NCBI GenBank assembly: GCA_032158125.1
Contig: JASKOT010000004.1
Span: 496,001 to 560,000, forward strand
Direction of reading: 5' to 3'
Source: Papiliotrema nemorosa
Lineage: Eukaryota; Basidiomycota; Tremellomycetes; Tremellales; Rhynchogastremaceae
Length of the DNA stretch: 64,000 nt
The stretch's first letter is position 1. Every line of letters begins with the position of its first letter. Below, one piece after another: positions 22,484 through 33,124 of this stretch. The notes beneath the pieces were generated by a model that did no database searches, was not told the DNA's origin, and saw only the letters and a program-made list of their open reading frames with translations. Position numbers and translations under genes: made by a program.

Positions 22484-23272
22484 TTATCGGTAAGACTACC
22501 ATCAGCATACATCCAAACACACACGGAGAGTCACAACTCACCTTCTGTCGTCTTGCTCGGGCACCTCGTCCACCGAACTTCTTGGGCTCCATACGTCTGG
22601 GGTCGGCAACAAGGAGAGATCGGTCGTAAGCGACAAGGGTCTTCTTCAGCTCGAGAGCGGAAGCGGCATCCTCGTTCTTGGCGTAGAAACTGCTGTCAGT
22701 ACGATACTATGGGAAGGGTGTAGACTCACGCAACGACACCCTTGGCGATGGCTTGTCGGAGAGCGTAGAGTTGAGAGACGTGTCCACCACCCTTGACTCG
22801 GAGACGGATGTCAATGTTGGCGAGCTTTTCGGGGCCGACAACGAGGATGGGCTCGTAAACCTTGTATCGGAGGAGGGAACTGAATGATCAGTATATATAA
22901 CAGGAGAATATAGGGTCGAGGAGTCCTGAAGAGATTGGGATGCCGCATTCCTTTGCTCAACCTCCTGGCCATAAAGCATCTCCTGTCCATGGCATGGACA
23001 CTATGCAAGAGCATGGAGGCAGCCTGCCTCGCCCAACCACACGCCATGCCATTGACGATTTCCACTGGGCCCTCCATTTTCCCAATATCGAAATCCTCTC
23101 TTCAAGCGGCATCGCAACCTCCTCCGTCTTCCTCTCATCCATGCTGAAACCCGACTCACGGCTCGACGAGGGAGATGGGGGATCCGTTGAGTCGAACGAG
23201 ACCTCGTCCGGGGGTAACGTGCGCAACGGCAGTGGCAGTCTTCTTCTTGCCGAAAGTTTGAACGGCCGACAT
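22484..23272 (-). CDS. RPS16: 40S ribosomal protein uS9 (S16)
   Basis: Four exons (23272-23160, 22879-22730, 22689-22542, 22495-22484) give 140 residues, close to the usual 141-146. The chain runs [18 protein letters not shown], a central VYEPILVVG and [19 protein letters not shown], then [26 protein letters not shown] and the invariant C-terminal SYR. The last exon carries only SYR plus stop. uS9 sits in the head of the small subunit, where its C-terminal tail contacts initiator and P-site tRNA. The first intron (22880-23159) is 280 nt, far longer than the other introns here. The start at 23272 follows an AG, so a 5'-UTR intron is possible. Confidence 0.97.
22880..23159 (-). other. Long first intron of RPS16
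   Basis: At 280 nt this is several times the usual intron length here. Long introns in ribosomal protein genes sometimes host small nucleolar RNAs or control expression. I looked for C/D (RUGAUGA...CUGA) and H/ACA signatures and found no convincing set. Confidence 0.5.
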
Positions 23273-24708
23273 CTGGTGGATTTTCGACAAGGATGAAACA
23301 GAGAGCGTGATGGCGATAGGGATGTGAGCAAAGAGAGAATCGTGGTCAGCTATACGTCACTGTCGGTATAGTCGGTATGCTCACTTTGTGCTTGAGGTGA
23401 AAGAAAAGGTTGCTCGTCGACGTCTAAAAGCGTTGAATACCACACAGCGCCAGAGGCCAGCCAGCACCCAGCGAGCGAGGGGGGGAGCAGCGAATTCGAG
23501 AAAGCGGAATCAAATGGGAAGAAGTGCCACACCTGGAGTTGAGCTAATGCCGCTGGCGGAGGGTCGGCGATATGTGGTCGGGTGGCAAAAGGCTTAACAC
23601 CGAAAGCCCCTAGTGTATGGGTGGCTAAGTCCGATAATATCGCTTCCTGCTGTTCCAAGAGTCCGCCCGTAATGGGACGTGCGGTGCTCTTGCTGGTCAC
23701 AGCGGCGTTCATAGCCCTTGCACTTCTCACGTTCCGGCAAGCATCTACATCATGATTGATTCGCTTTTCGCGACCAGAGACAGCGTGAAGAGTCGAGGCT
23801 ATATCAAGTCCTTCCCAGGGCACGAATAAGAGGAAAAAGTGACGAGCGTGCAACTATTTAGACGCTTTTGGTCCTCTTGGGAACCGTCCAAGCGGCATGA
23901 GCATACCCCATGCCGTATCGTGCATCCGATTAATCATTGAAGTGTATGCTTACAGCACTGCTATACGATGTTGCCTCGCAGAGTTGTCTTCCTGTTGGCA
24001 TGGAATGCATAAGGGGGGTTTTTGCCTTGACGATACTTGTGTACCTCTTATCGGGTATGCTCCAGTTTGTATGCGCAGTGCAACTGCCTGGGGTGCTCAG
24101 GTCACTCTCTAGGGCTTGTGTAGTGTCATGGACATTTTTCCCAAGAGGACTATCGGATCGAGGCTCAGAAGCTTGAATCTTAGCGTTTTGTCGAGTGGGA
24201 ACAATGTAGTTCTTCTATCTAAGGAGCGCAACTAGGTGTCAGATGGGAACTGGACTCACCGAGATGACCTGGAACACACGCAGGCATAAGGTCGTCCAAA
24301 TGAATGAGCGGTCAAGGTACGATGGGTAGAGAAAGTGGAAGAGAGGAAGAATGAAAGGGCGACGAGCCGGTCACGTTGATCAGGAACGTGATCGGTGGTA
24401 ATGACAATGAAATGGGGACAAGGCTTACACGTCGGTATCATCCCTCATTCTTGTTGATACCCAGTAGATGGTTATTGATCCGATCCGCTTGCGAAGGTTC
24501 ATAAACATCCATAGCGAGAGCACCTATGAAACGGGTAAAGAGACGACACAGGCTAACGGCAACGATGAAACTGATATCCATCAAACATGTCCCACGTGGT
24601 GGATGACCAATTCGCGCGTTGGACTATTGGTGGAACGAGTTTCCTCCGATAGCATTTCCAGAAGACGAGTCGCCTGCGAGTCAGTGCGCTGATTCAGGTG
24701 TGGGGAGT
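23273..24708. other. RPS16 upstream region, no confident gene
   Basis: About 1.4 kb lies between RPS16 and the 3' end of the secreted Gly-rich gene, both on the minus strand. Open minus-strand frames occur at 23350-23853 and around 24216-23935, and a possible short exon reads MPACVPGHL near 24290. None can be joined into a protein I recognise. Confidence 0.35.
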
Positions 24709-25210
24709 CTATTCACCCCCATCGCCGGCGTTTCCTTGCGCGACATTGAGCACGTCATCACCGCCGAGCAGACCACCTCGGTGAGCTCCCCAGCCGTAGT
24801 TTCCACCGAGAAGACCTCGAGGATGGTTCTCGACGCTGGATATTAGCATATGGCGCATTCGACGAACAACTCACATGCTGCCACCGTTGGTGTTTCCTCC
24901 CACGCCAGAGTAGGCATAACCACCGTGACCGCTGATCATCAGCACCTCGACACCCTATTGGCACCCACTTGTAGCCGTAACCCCCGACAGCGGTACCGGA
25001 AGTAGCTTTACCTCCATCTCCAGCATTATCACCCGCAATGTTCAACACATCCAGACCATCGTTCGACCATCCGGTAGTCGAATACTTGGAGCCTCCAGCA
25101 GCTTGACCACCAGCACCAGTGTAGGCAGATCCTCCATCGGGAAGAGGAGCAGCGACAACCAGGGTCGAGGCGACAAGCGCGAACAGGGCGGTGAAGACGG
25201 TAGATCGCAT
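24709..25210 (-). CDS. Small secreted Gly-rich protein with duplicated motif
   Basis: Three exons (25210-24969, 24931-24875, 24835-24709) give 141 residues. The signal peptide is clear (MRSTVFTALFALVASTLVVA), with likely cleavage after AAPL or just before. The mature chain is rich in Gly, Asn, Tyr and Ala with no Cys. A motif is present twice: DVLNIAGDNAGDGG near residues 54-67 and DVLNVAQGNAGDGG at the extreme C-terminus. Between them lie Gly-Tyr-rich repeats. I do not recognise a named family; small secreted proteins of this kind occur in fungal walls and capsules. Both introns (37 and 39 nt) are needed to reach the second motif, which supports the model. Confidence 0.75.
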
Positions 25211-25899
25211 TGTTGTTGGGTTCGATGTGACTTGAGATTGGTGTTTATATAGGGGTCTTCGAAAAAGGTTTCTTGAACAAAAAGAGCGAGTGGTGAACAA
25301 ATGAGTGCAGAGGAAAGAATAAGCTGAGAGAGAAAATAGAAGAGCGAATGAATGAGGAGAAGATGACTAGAGGGGAAGACTTATATAGCTTGAGAGGGTG
25401 TACCGGACTTTGTTGATGTTGATGCGGCAGCAGAGAGACAGATTGAAATTGCAATCCTGCCCGGACAACACAAATGAGGCGGTATATTGTTCAATCAGTA
25501 TCGCCCAAGCCACGCTATGGGTTATTGACCTGCCCAAGCTGGCATGCGAGTCCATCAGCCGCATCAGCATCGATCCGTGTCACCAGGTCTGGGCGGATGC
25601 CAACACACATTCACCGCGGAGATGAAGCCGAATGCCGAAGGCGCATGATCCTTCTTCAACATCTCCCGTCACTACGCGAGAATCCATATCGAGCTCCATG
25701 TAGGGATCAGGGCTATCGACCGTCGGTGTCTGGCATGGTCTTTGTAGAGCAAAGAGAGAACGATGAACGCCCTACAACCTATAGGTGCTCGACGCTCGCA
25801 ATCGACGGTGAAAATTGCTTCCGTCGAATTACCAAAAGTTGAGATTGACCATTGAACCTCATTCACTTCAACTCGTATAGCGTAGAGACCCAGCGCAGA
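25211..25899. promoter_or_regulatory. Divergent promoter: secreted protein / mitochondrial uL4m
   Basis: The 689-bp gap lies between head-to-head genes. The part next to 25211 is rich in GAGAGA/AGAAGA on the + strand (CT-rich on the transcribed minus-strand leader). No ORF is supported. Confidence 0.45.
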
Positions 25900-28027
25900 A
25901 TGCAGCGCGCGACAAGGCTACTGCAGCCTCTAGGCAGGGTGAGCGAGTCTAAATCGCCCCCAGCTGACCTAGCAGTCCCGACCTTGTCCTCGCGCATCGT
26001 GTATACCACACGCTGGTCCATCCAACCTCTCCCGACGTGTTCTCAGTACAACCCAGCTCATCCGTCCAGTCGCTCCCTTCTCTGCCCTGCGTCGCTCTCA
26101 GGCGGTCCAAGAGCAAGAAGAGATCGAAGTACCTCGCCGAACTGTCTTGGAGGTAGTAAAGCCAGGCAGTGATAACATTCCGGAATCAGAGGAAATCGTA
26201 GATGAAGCGGGACGTGCAAATGTCGTGCAGGAGGTACAAAGCCTGAGCGAGGAGAACAGAGCATGGGAAGATGTGGATGGGGCTGGATCCGTACAAGAGA
26301 TCGAGCGATCCAGCTTGGGACGACGTATCGATATCGCTTTGAGACCATTTGTACAACGTGAGTTCTCGTTTAGCACCAAGAGTGAACATCGCTCACGACC
26401 AGCGGTCAAACCACGCCCCATGCTCCAGAACGAGCCCATCATCCTTCCCCTCTCATCCTTTGAATCCGCCGATCCTACTCAACCCGCCGCTTCTGTCAGT
26501 TTATAGCCACCAGACTCGGAATTATCAGCTGACATACAGGGTGTCGGTATTGCACTCCCCAACGAGATCTTCAACGAGACGATACGGCGCGACATCCTGC
26601 ATTCATGTGTCGTCTGGTGGCTTGCATATCGACGACGGGTGAGTCGACTCATCTTCTGCGTATAGTCCTCCTGACATCAAGGGAACACACAACACATTGA
26701 GTCGATCAGAAGTAGCATTCTCCAAAACAAAGATCAGACCTCAGAAAGGTAGCGGTAAAGCTCGTCAGGGTACAAGAGGATCACCAATATGTGAGTCGCT
26801 TAATGCAGTGCAATGCTCGATCGCGGCTGACAATCAGTGAGAAAGGGAGGTCGAGCCCACCCGAAACGAAACAGAGATTGGTCGATCACAATACCCCGAA
26901 AGGTCATGGCTGCTGGTATGCGAATGGCTCTATCTGCCAAATTGTACATGGGGACACTACGAGTGGTGGACAATCTGAATGCTGGAGGATGGCAAACGAC
27001 ACGACAGGCTCGACGGGCGTTGACAAAGGGCCCAAGGTTATCGTCCGAGTATTGGCCATACCCTACCGACGGGCCGGACGGAAGGAGGTTGAAGGAGAAC
27101 CAAACTGAGCAAGAAGAAGAGGCAGAGTGGGCGGAGGAGAACAAGGAAGACGTGCACCCTGCTGAGGATCTGACTGAGCCAGTGGGCGAGACTGCATCTA
27201 CCCGACGCAAGCGACACGTCATGTCTCGGGGGTTCGACACGGAGAAGAAGGGCAAACTGTCCATTCTCTTCCTCTACCCACCTACCAAACCTGCGACGGA
27301 AATTTGGGACTTTGCTCGACCGTTGCGAAACATTCCCGGCGTGGAAATCATGTCGACAGACGAGGTTGAAGTTTTCCACCTGTTGCAATATCACTGGGTC
27401 GTCATGGAAGCCGACTGTGTGGATGCCTTGTCGAAACACGCGGGTCAGATTCGCGCAGCCACCCCGTCATTCCCTGAAGCCGAGGTCCAGCCTCACACCG
27501 AGATCCGACTAGGCCGTCAACAGCTACGAAAGACCAACGAGATTGGATGGCACGTCGGCTCCATGCGAAAGGCCGTTCAGAGTGGTTCCACCAGCGAACT
27601 TGGCATTTCCGCCGCTGCACCGGATGTCATCTCGCTCAGAGACTGGAGACGAGGTCACTTGGAGACGGAGAGACCTCTTGAACAGCCCACTTCAGCTCCC
27701 ATGAGGAAAGACCACGTATGGATCATGAACAAGTGGAGGAGAAATGTAGGCAGGAAATCCTTCTTGAAGACATTCGGACACAAGCCCACCGCGGCCTACC
27801 GATTAAAGGCCTTACGAGCGTGGAAGAAGATTAGAAGGGCGGGGATGTACGCCACGGCTGACAGAGTCGCCATGGAGATCAACCAAGGGAAGATTGGTGG
27901 AAAGAGGGCAGTCACTGCGGTGTTATCGACACCGCCTAAGAATCCCGGTAGAATTAGGAGGAGAAAGTTGACCCAGGCGAGAAAGTTAAAGGTCAGGCAT
28001 ATCTTGAAAGACGATGAGGGCAGGTAG
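25900..28027 (+). CDS. Mitochondrial large-subunit ribosomal protein uL4m
   Basis: Six exons (25900-25938, 25976-26357, 26403-26494, 26540-26638, 26682-26790, 26838-28027) give 636 residues in a closed frame. The N-terminus is a mitochondrial presequence (LSRRVLSTTQLIRPVAPF). The L4 core follows: NEIFNETIRRDILHSCVVWW, KTKIRPQKGSGKARQGTRG, GSPILRKGGRAHPKR and RKVMAAGMRMALSAK. These match the loop that lines the exit tunnel in L4. A charged, acidic insert comes next, then the usual C-terminal L4 segment (PGVEIMSTDEVEVFHLLQY) and a long basic tail. Yeast and bacterial L4 are 200-290 residues, so this protein is more than twice the usual size. Intron 26358-26402 is 45 nt without a stop codon, so its retention would keep the frame. 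Confidence 0.93.
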
Positions 28028-28144
28028 AGAGAGTCTGGTGTAGCCCGGACAGAGGGAGTGCATTTAGAGTACAACAGTGTTCATATGCATGGTGATGATT
28101 ATACGCAATGACCCAAATCTATCCTCATCCATCCTAGAAACTTG

Positions 28145-30111
28145 TTACCTGGACGGACCAGGTTGAATATACACCGTATCATCATCGATTTCCTCTTCCT
28201 CTCCCAACAATCCCCTCCGCTCTCCTCTTCCGTCTTGTCCCCCACCCACCCCTCTCCTCTCCGGTTGTTCCTCTTCATCCGCGTCCTCCGCCTCATCTCG
28301 TCCATCAGCCTTGATGACACGTTTAGATTCAGCCCCCTTGGCGTCGTCTTCCGAATCACTATCACTTCCCACTTCCCACATGACGTCTTGTCCATCGGGT
28401 CCCGACCCATGGAAATGGCCATAACCTCCTTGCCCATTCTCGTCATCCTTTGAACCGCCCTTCGAGCCATTCGCACTGTGCACGGATTGGGGCGCTCGAG
28501 GATGTTGTGGTCGAAGGTGGATAGAATTGGATTCAGAAGTGACAGTGTACGGGTCTCCAGCGGTTTTGGCGGAAGATTTGAGGGATAGAAGAACCACCCC
28601 CGAGATGAGGACGGCAATGGAGAAGAAGACGGCGAACAAGACCTGTTTGTTAGCCGTTGCAGCAGAACACCGAGAGGATGTCCTTCTCACCCATCTTGCA
28701 TATTGCTTCGTCTGGTCAAAGAAGATGAGCGAGTTGATAAACCTACAAGTCAGCAGGGCGGGTAAGGAAATGTTTGCTCACCCAAAGACGGTGTACCCCG
28801 CATAGAACAGAGGTACCACGACGACTGTATCGGCGCATGCCAGTGCTCTGTTCAAACAGACAATCTGTAAAACCGCAGTGAAGATGACCGACAACAACGA
28901 AAAGATTGCCGAAGGATGGACAAGCTACCTGTCAGTCACGCAAGTCTCCCGAGACTCACTGGATGATCAGGTAAAGAGAATATCTTCACGATGACTTTCG
29001 TAAAGACTAGACACAACCCAGCCAAGCTTCCACCACACACGCTCCAGCCTATACCCTGTAACCAGATCAATCTCGAGTCTTGAGTCCGATTAAATATCCC
29101 TTCAAACCGGGACAATACCCTCCTCTCGAACCCTTTCCACGATTGCCACATCCGCCCAAAGAATTGCTTGAACGTGTTGGAAGGCGCCGGTGCCCTGCTA
29201 CCAATCTGGATCGTAGGCGACGGCAAAGGAGAGTAGCTTGCTCGAGAGGCAAGAAGAGCAGCGAGCAAGTGAGAGATGAAATACGTGATGCCGGTGAATA
29301 CGATCAAAAAGACGTAATACGCCAACCAAGAAGCGCGTGTCCAGAGCTCATTGAGCGTCGGGATGTCGATAGTTTGAGACAGACCGTGGTTGATTGATGA
29401 AAAGACGAGGATGAGTATCACGCCGAGGACGATGACTGCCGTTCCGTTTATATCTGTAGAGGTGACGGCTGAAGGGTCAGTTCATCTTTGACCAAGAGGT
29501 TTGCACTGACGAGTGCCGACGAGCCAATAGGCAAAGATAAAGTTGAAGATGAGCGAGGAGGATCCAAGAGGGGCGACCCAGTCTGGTCGCAGGTACCGTA
29601 ATGCCAGTGGTGATCCAACTACATCATGAGCCGGAATCCCTCCCTCATCACATTTACTCACAGACTTGAGAAGCACTACCGATTAGCTCGGACAACGGGT
29701 GTCAACTCACATATACGTTCCCATCCCTGCCAGCCATAGAATTCTAAATATATCCCGCCTTCTCTCTCCCCTAGGTATACTCTGTTGTCGGATATGGTCC
29801 AACTTTGTGAGATTGAGCCCCAAGGCATTGAGCAGCGAAGCCATGAGCACAATAAGCAACCCGATAAAGGTGTTCTACTTTCAGCTGATATCACAGCTGG
29901 ACCGGTAGAAGCTCACCAGAATGTAATTCCCCTCATTTGTGGCTGGAAGTCCCTGGTCGACATCTATCGGCGTCCCAGTGATAGGACCCGGCCAGGTATC
30001 CGTCGAATTGTCAAATATCGTCCCGTTATCCGGCCAGTCCATCGTGTCATTCTGTTGCAGTACACCAATAGCATCCAGCGCCGTCTTGGCAATGAGAGAC
30101 GCAATGTCCAT
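28145..30111 (-). CDS. NIPA-type magnesium transporter (DUF803)
   Basis: Eight exons (30111-29917, 29874-29711, 29675-29662, 29618-29511, 29468-28960, 28924-28781, 28741-28691, 28642-28145) give 560 residues. An N-terminal luminal or extracellular stretch precedes nine predicted helices. NIPA hallmarks include GLNLTKLDHIRQQ, ASQVFGSPLALRYL, DWVAPLGSSSLIFNF and NRALACADTVVVVPLFYAGY. NIPA proteins carry Mg2+ across plasma or endosomal membranes. A roughly 60-residue soluble insert follows helix 5, and the C-terminal 130 residues are acidic and disordered, probably cytosolic. Exon 3 is only 14 nt; skipping it would destroy the frame. The start Met at 30111 gives a hydrophilic N-terminus with NGT/NST glycosylation sequons. 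Confidence 0.9.
29662..29675 (-). other. 14-nt microexon (NIPA gene)
   Basis: The exon encodes most of ASQV in the segment YIASQVFGSPLALRYL. It is bounded by a 35-nt intron (29676-29710) and a 43-nt intron (29619-29661), both GT-AG. Including it is the only way I found to keep the conserved NIPA segment in frame. Confidence 0.85.
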
Positions 30112-30384
30112 GGCGCCAAAGAAGGATGCGACGAGGAGTAAAGGATGAAGAATAGTAGAGAGATCAGGTTGACCGAGGGGATCCGTGGCCGAAGAAGGTA
30201 AGCCATTCCTTCAAGGCCGTCTCTTTTGGCGTTTTGGCTTCACCTCCTCCGTCCGCAGCCTGCGAAAGCTTTGCATCCTCAAGCAACCGATCTGCGGGTC
30301 GAAGGCGATTTATATTCATACGGCAATGCTAAAAGACACAGGCATCTAATGCTACAGGCCAAACTCTGCTATCCTCACAAGCGT

Positions 30385-32465
30385 CTACGCCCAATCATCC
30401 CTCTCCAAACTTCTCCTCGATTCATACGATTCTCTCGGCTCATCTTCTTCATCAATCACACTCAGACCCTTTGGTGGTGGATCTTGAGCAACAAACAAGG
30501 CCGAAACAAAATTGATGGCCGACATGAAAACCATGAATATCCACCATAATCTCCCACCGAGCACTTTCCCGTCCATCGATACCGCAAAGAGCTGCCTGAT
30601 CAGTCATATTCCCAGAAGACTCGTCTTGACACAACGACTCACCGCGCTGACAAGGGAAGGACCGACGACACGGGCCATACATCCCACTGCGGTCGAGATG
30701 CCGTTGACAGCGCCATAGGCCGATTGGTCGGGACAAGAAAAGTTGACCAACACCATCAAGAGCGAATTGGCCATCCCCACCACCGAGACGAAACTCAATA
30801 ACAGGTTGACGGAGATACTAGTTATCCAACCTCGTTCCGCGGGATAGTGAATCGGATCCAGTGGATTGTCACGTGCCAGAGGCGTCTCAGCAGCTTCCAA
30901 GACGGATCGAAGCATAGGTAGGAGGAGCCAAATGAGTAGCCAGCCAAAGGAAAGAATCTTGAAGGAGCGGGAAATTCCAAAGTATCGTCGAATCCGATTA
31001 AGGAGGAGGAGTTGACAGGCGATTGTCCAGAGTCCATTGACTGCTAGCGCGGTCCCGATCGCCGATGCCGACATGCCCAGTCCACTGACCATTAATGACT
31101 CAACCAAATCATTTCAGATGGACTCACTTGTTCCGGTCAAAGAAGAACAAGAGTGAAGCAGCACCCCAGGCACCTCCAACAAAGCTGCGCGTCAGTTTCA
31201 AGTGCTTACGACGTGGCAATGATTCTACTGACGAGTTGAGAAACATGGTCATGGACATGACCTGTATCGGTCGATACGCCATCAAACGCCTAAACGTCCA
31301 GCCTTGCTTCTCACTTCCCCCAAAACCAGGCTCATCCACCGTCGCGTGCGGCATCTTGGCCAACAATCTCTCCGTACTCGGCGAGGTAGGCGAGTCGGGA
31401 TCGACAAGCGTTTCCGAGTCGGATAGGATGGACACGGATGAAGAGGTTCGCCGGTGCGAGCGCGATGACGAAAAGAGCTTCATCGATAGCATGGGTGGGG
31501 TAGGAGTTGGTAACGACTCGACAAAGAACAGGGCACAAAAGAGAATGCCAAGCAGCGTGCAGCTCGCGGTCACGAGGCAAGCTGGGTGTCAGTAAAGTCG
31601 TGCTCGAGCGACGTACGCAGGAGATAAGGATGTATCCTGAAAATCTCGACTGTTCCAAACAGCCTGGGGAAACGCTCATACGGATGTGACAATGTTCCTC
31701 CAAATGCATTACTACCTCGTCAGCGTTTACCGAAACAGCCGTCCTCGAGAATTAGTGCTCACCCAATGATGGACCCCACGGTCCAAGTCAGACCGTATAG
31801 TGCGAACGCATCGGTAGAATTGGTCTCATCGGTAATGTCGCCCAAAGCAGCTCTGACCACCGCTACATTCCCGCAAAGCGCTCCAGATAGACATCGAATG
31901 ATGATCATCATCCAAAAACTCGTCGACAAGCCGCTTTCCGTCAGGAGGGGTGAAGGGAGGCAATAGAAATGGGACCAACAATAATGAACCAGAGATGGCT
32001 ACCCCGGTCAGACCGATCAAAATGACTGGTTTCCTTCCGATACGACTATCATCAGCTCTTTCTTATCAAGTGCATAACGCTCGACTTGCTCGGATAGTTT
32101 GGCCCAGTGGTATACGGTGAAAAACTGGACAAAGGCGAATACGGATTCTACCAGACCAGAGTAGAACCCTACTCGATCTGGGTTATCCGTGATTCCCAGC
32201 TCTTCTATAAACTGGTTGATAAAGGGAAAGATGACTTGAGATCAGTATATATCTCCATCCCGAGATTTGCATATACCATTGTAAGATACTACTGGTCAGT
32301 CGAAGCTTTAAACGAGAATCACTGGAATGCAACGATCGAGGAGGGACCGAGGCATTTTTATGGAGGAGTCTCTGAAGGTGACTCACTTGGCTCTGCCAAT
32401 CGTGTGCACATCAGAATCGCAATTTGCGTCACGGGCAAAGCAGTCTGCCCATGTCCACCCAACAT
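30385..32465 (-). CDS. MFS transporter of the DHA1 / Zn-induced-facilitator-like group
   Basis: Ten exons (32465-32387, 32291-32277, 32234-32090, 32045-31980, 31933-31763, 31711-31617, 31581-31233, 31184-31128, 31084-30643, 30591-30385) give 541 residues. Motif A is intact after splicing (LSDRIGRKP). Helix 4-5 carries RCLSGALCGNVAVVRAALGD and helix 5 GLTWTVGSIIGNAFGGTLSHP. A roughly 90-residue Ser-rich loop separates the two six-helix halves, and the tail is acidic. The pattern is that of fungal vacuolar/plasma-membrane relatives of yeast YCR023C and plant ZIFL1; the substrate is unknown. Exon 2 is only 15 nt, and intron 32046-32089 has a GC donor. The start at 32465 places the first helix immediately after MLGGHGQTALPVTQ. 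Confidence 0.87.
32046..32089 (-). other. GC-AG intron in the DHA1 transporter gene
   Basis: The minus-strand donor is GA|GCAAGTCG and the acceptor GATGATAG. Only this join yields LSDRIGRKP, the conserved MFS motif A. The nearby GT (AAGTCG) cannot give that frame. Confidence 0.88.
32277..32291 (-). other. 15-nt microexon (DHA1 transporter gene)
   Basis: The exon encodes the core of IVSYN between LAEP and VIFPFINQF in the first helix. Flanking introns are 95 and 42 nt. Without it the splice phases of the neighbours (1 and 2) still join in frame, so a skipped form lacking five residues is possible. Confidence 0.8.
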
Positions 32466-33124
32466 CAGTCTCCCACTTCGTGATCGTTAAGCCTCGTCAA
32501 GGAGATGAAAATGAGAACGATATGTCAAGTCTTAACACCCCTTGTCAGAGCAGAGCGCGACTCGATGCGAGAATCGCTCTACAATAGTGCTATTCCAGAC
32601 TCCATGTGCTATTACATCTTTGCCTTTCTTGCCTAACCTTGACTGACCGAGCGAGAAGGCGTAGGAAGGGAGGAAATCGTCCAAATTCCAGAATGCCAAA
32701 GGCAGAGAGCCGACTCGATTATGACCTCAGATGCATCGCTCTTCTCCGAAGTGTTTCCCCCCCCCCCCCCCCCCCCCTTCCTCCACCCTCCACCCTCCAC
32801 CCTCCCCGGTGCATCTCTTCCCCCTTCGATCCCTTCCAACGAGTATAGATCGGCACAATCACCCTCCGTGCAAGATCGTGCCAGATCCATCGGAACATCT
32901 GCAAAATCCTCAAATCTGAGCCCCATGCCATACATGATCAGAATGTGGTAACGTAGAATGATATGTAAGTCCTTCCGACCCCATGCTCGTATGGTAAAGA
33001 CGTGATGACTGGCTTATTGTAAAGGTCATGGATGTGTGAGAAAAGAGAATCTACCGGTCTATAGTGAATCTAAGACAACCCAAAAAGTCAAGAGGAAACC
33101 AACTCGATGGCCATCGAGTGCCGG
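32466..33124. promoter_or_regulatory. Intergenic with C21 tract: DHA1 transporter promoter region
   Basis: The 659-bp gap lies between two minus-strand genes. It contains a 21-nt C run (32757-32777) followed by tandem CCACCCT units up to about 32807. On the transcribed strand of the transporter this is a G-tract with GGGTGGA repeats about 300 bp upstream of the start. No ORF is supported. Confidence 0.6.
32757..32807 (+). repeat. Poly-C tract with CCACCCT tandem repeats
   Basis: Twenty-one consecutive C are followed by TTCCT and then three to four CCACCCT-like units. The minus strand is correspondingly G-rich and could form a G-quadruplex. Confidence 0.9.

Noticed and set aside
23350..23853. 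Minus-strand open frame of about 167 codons upstream of RPS16
   Set aside because: Lies in the expected promoter of a ribosomal protein gene, has no good ATG context and no recognisable segment.
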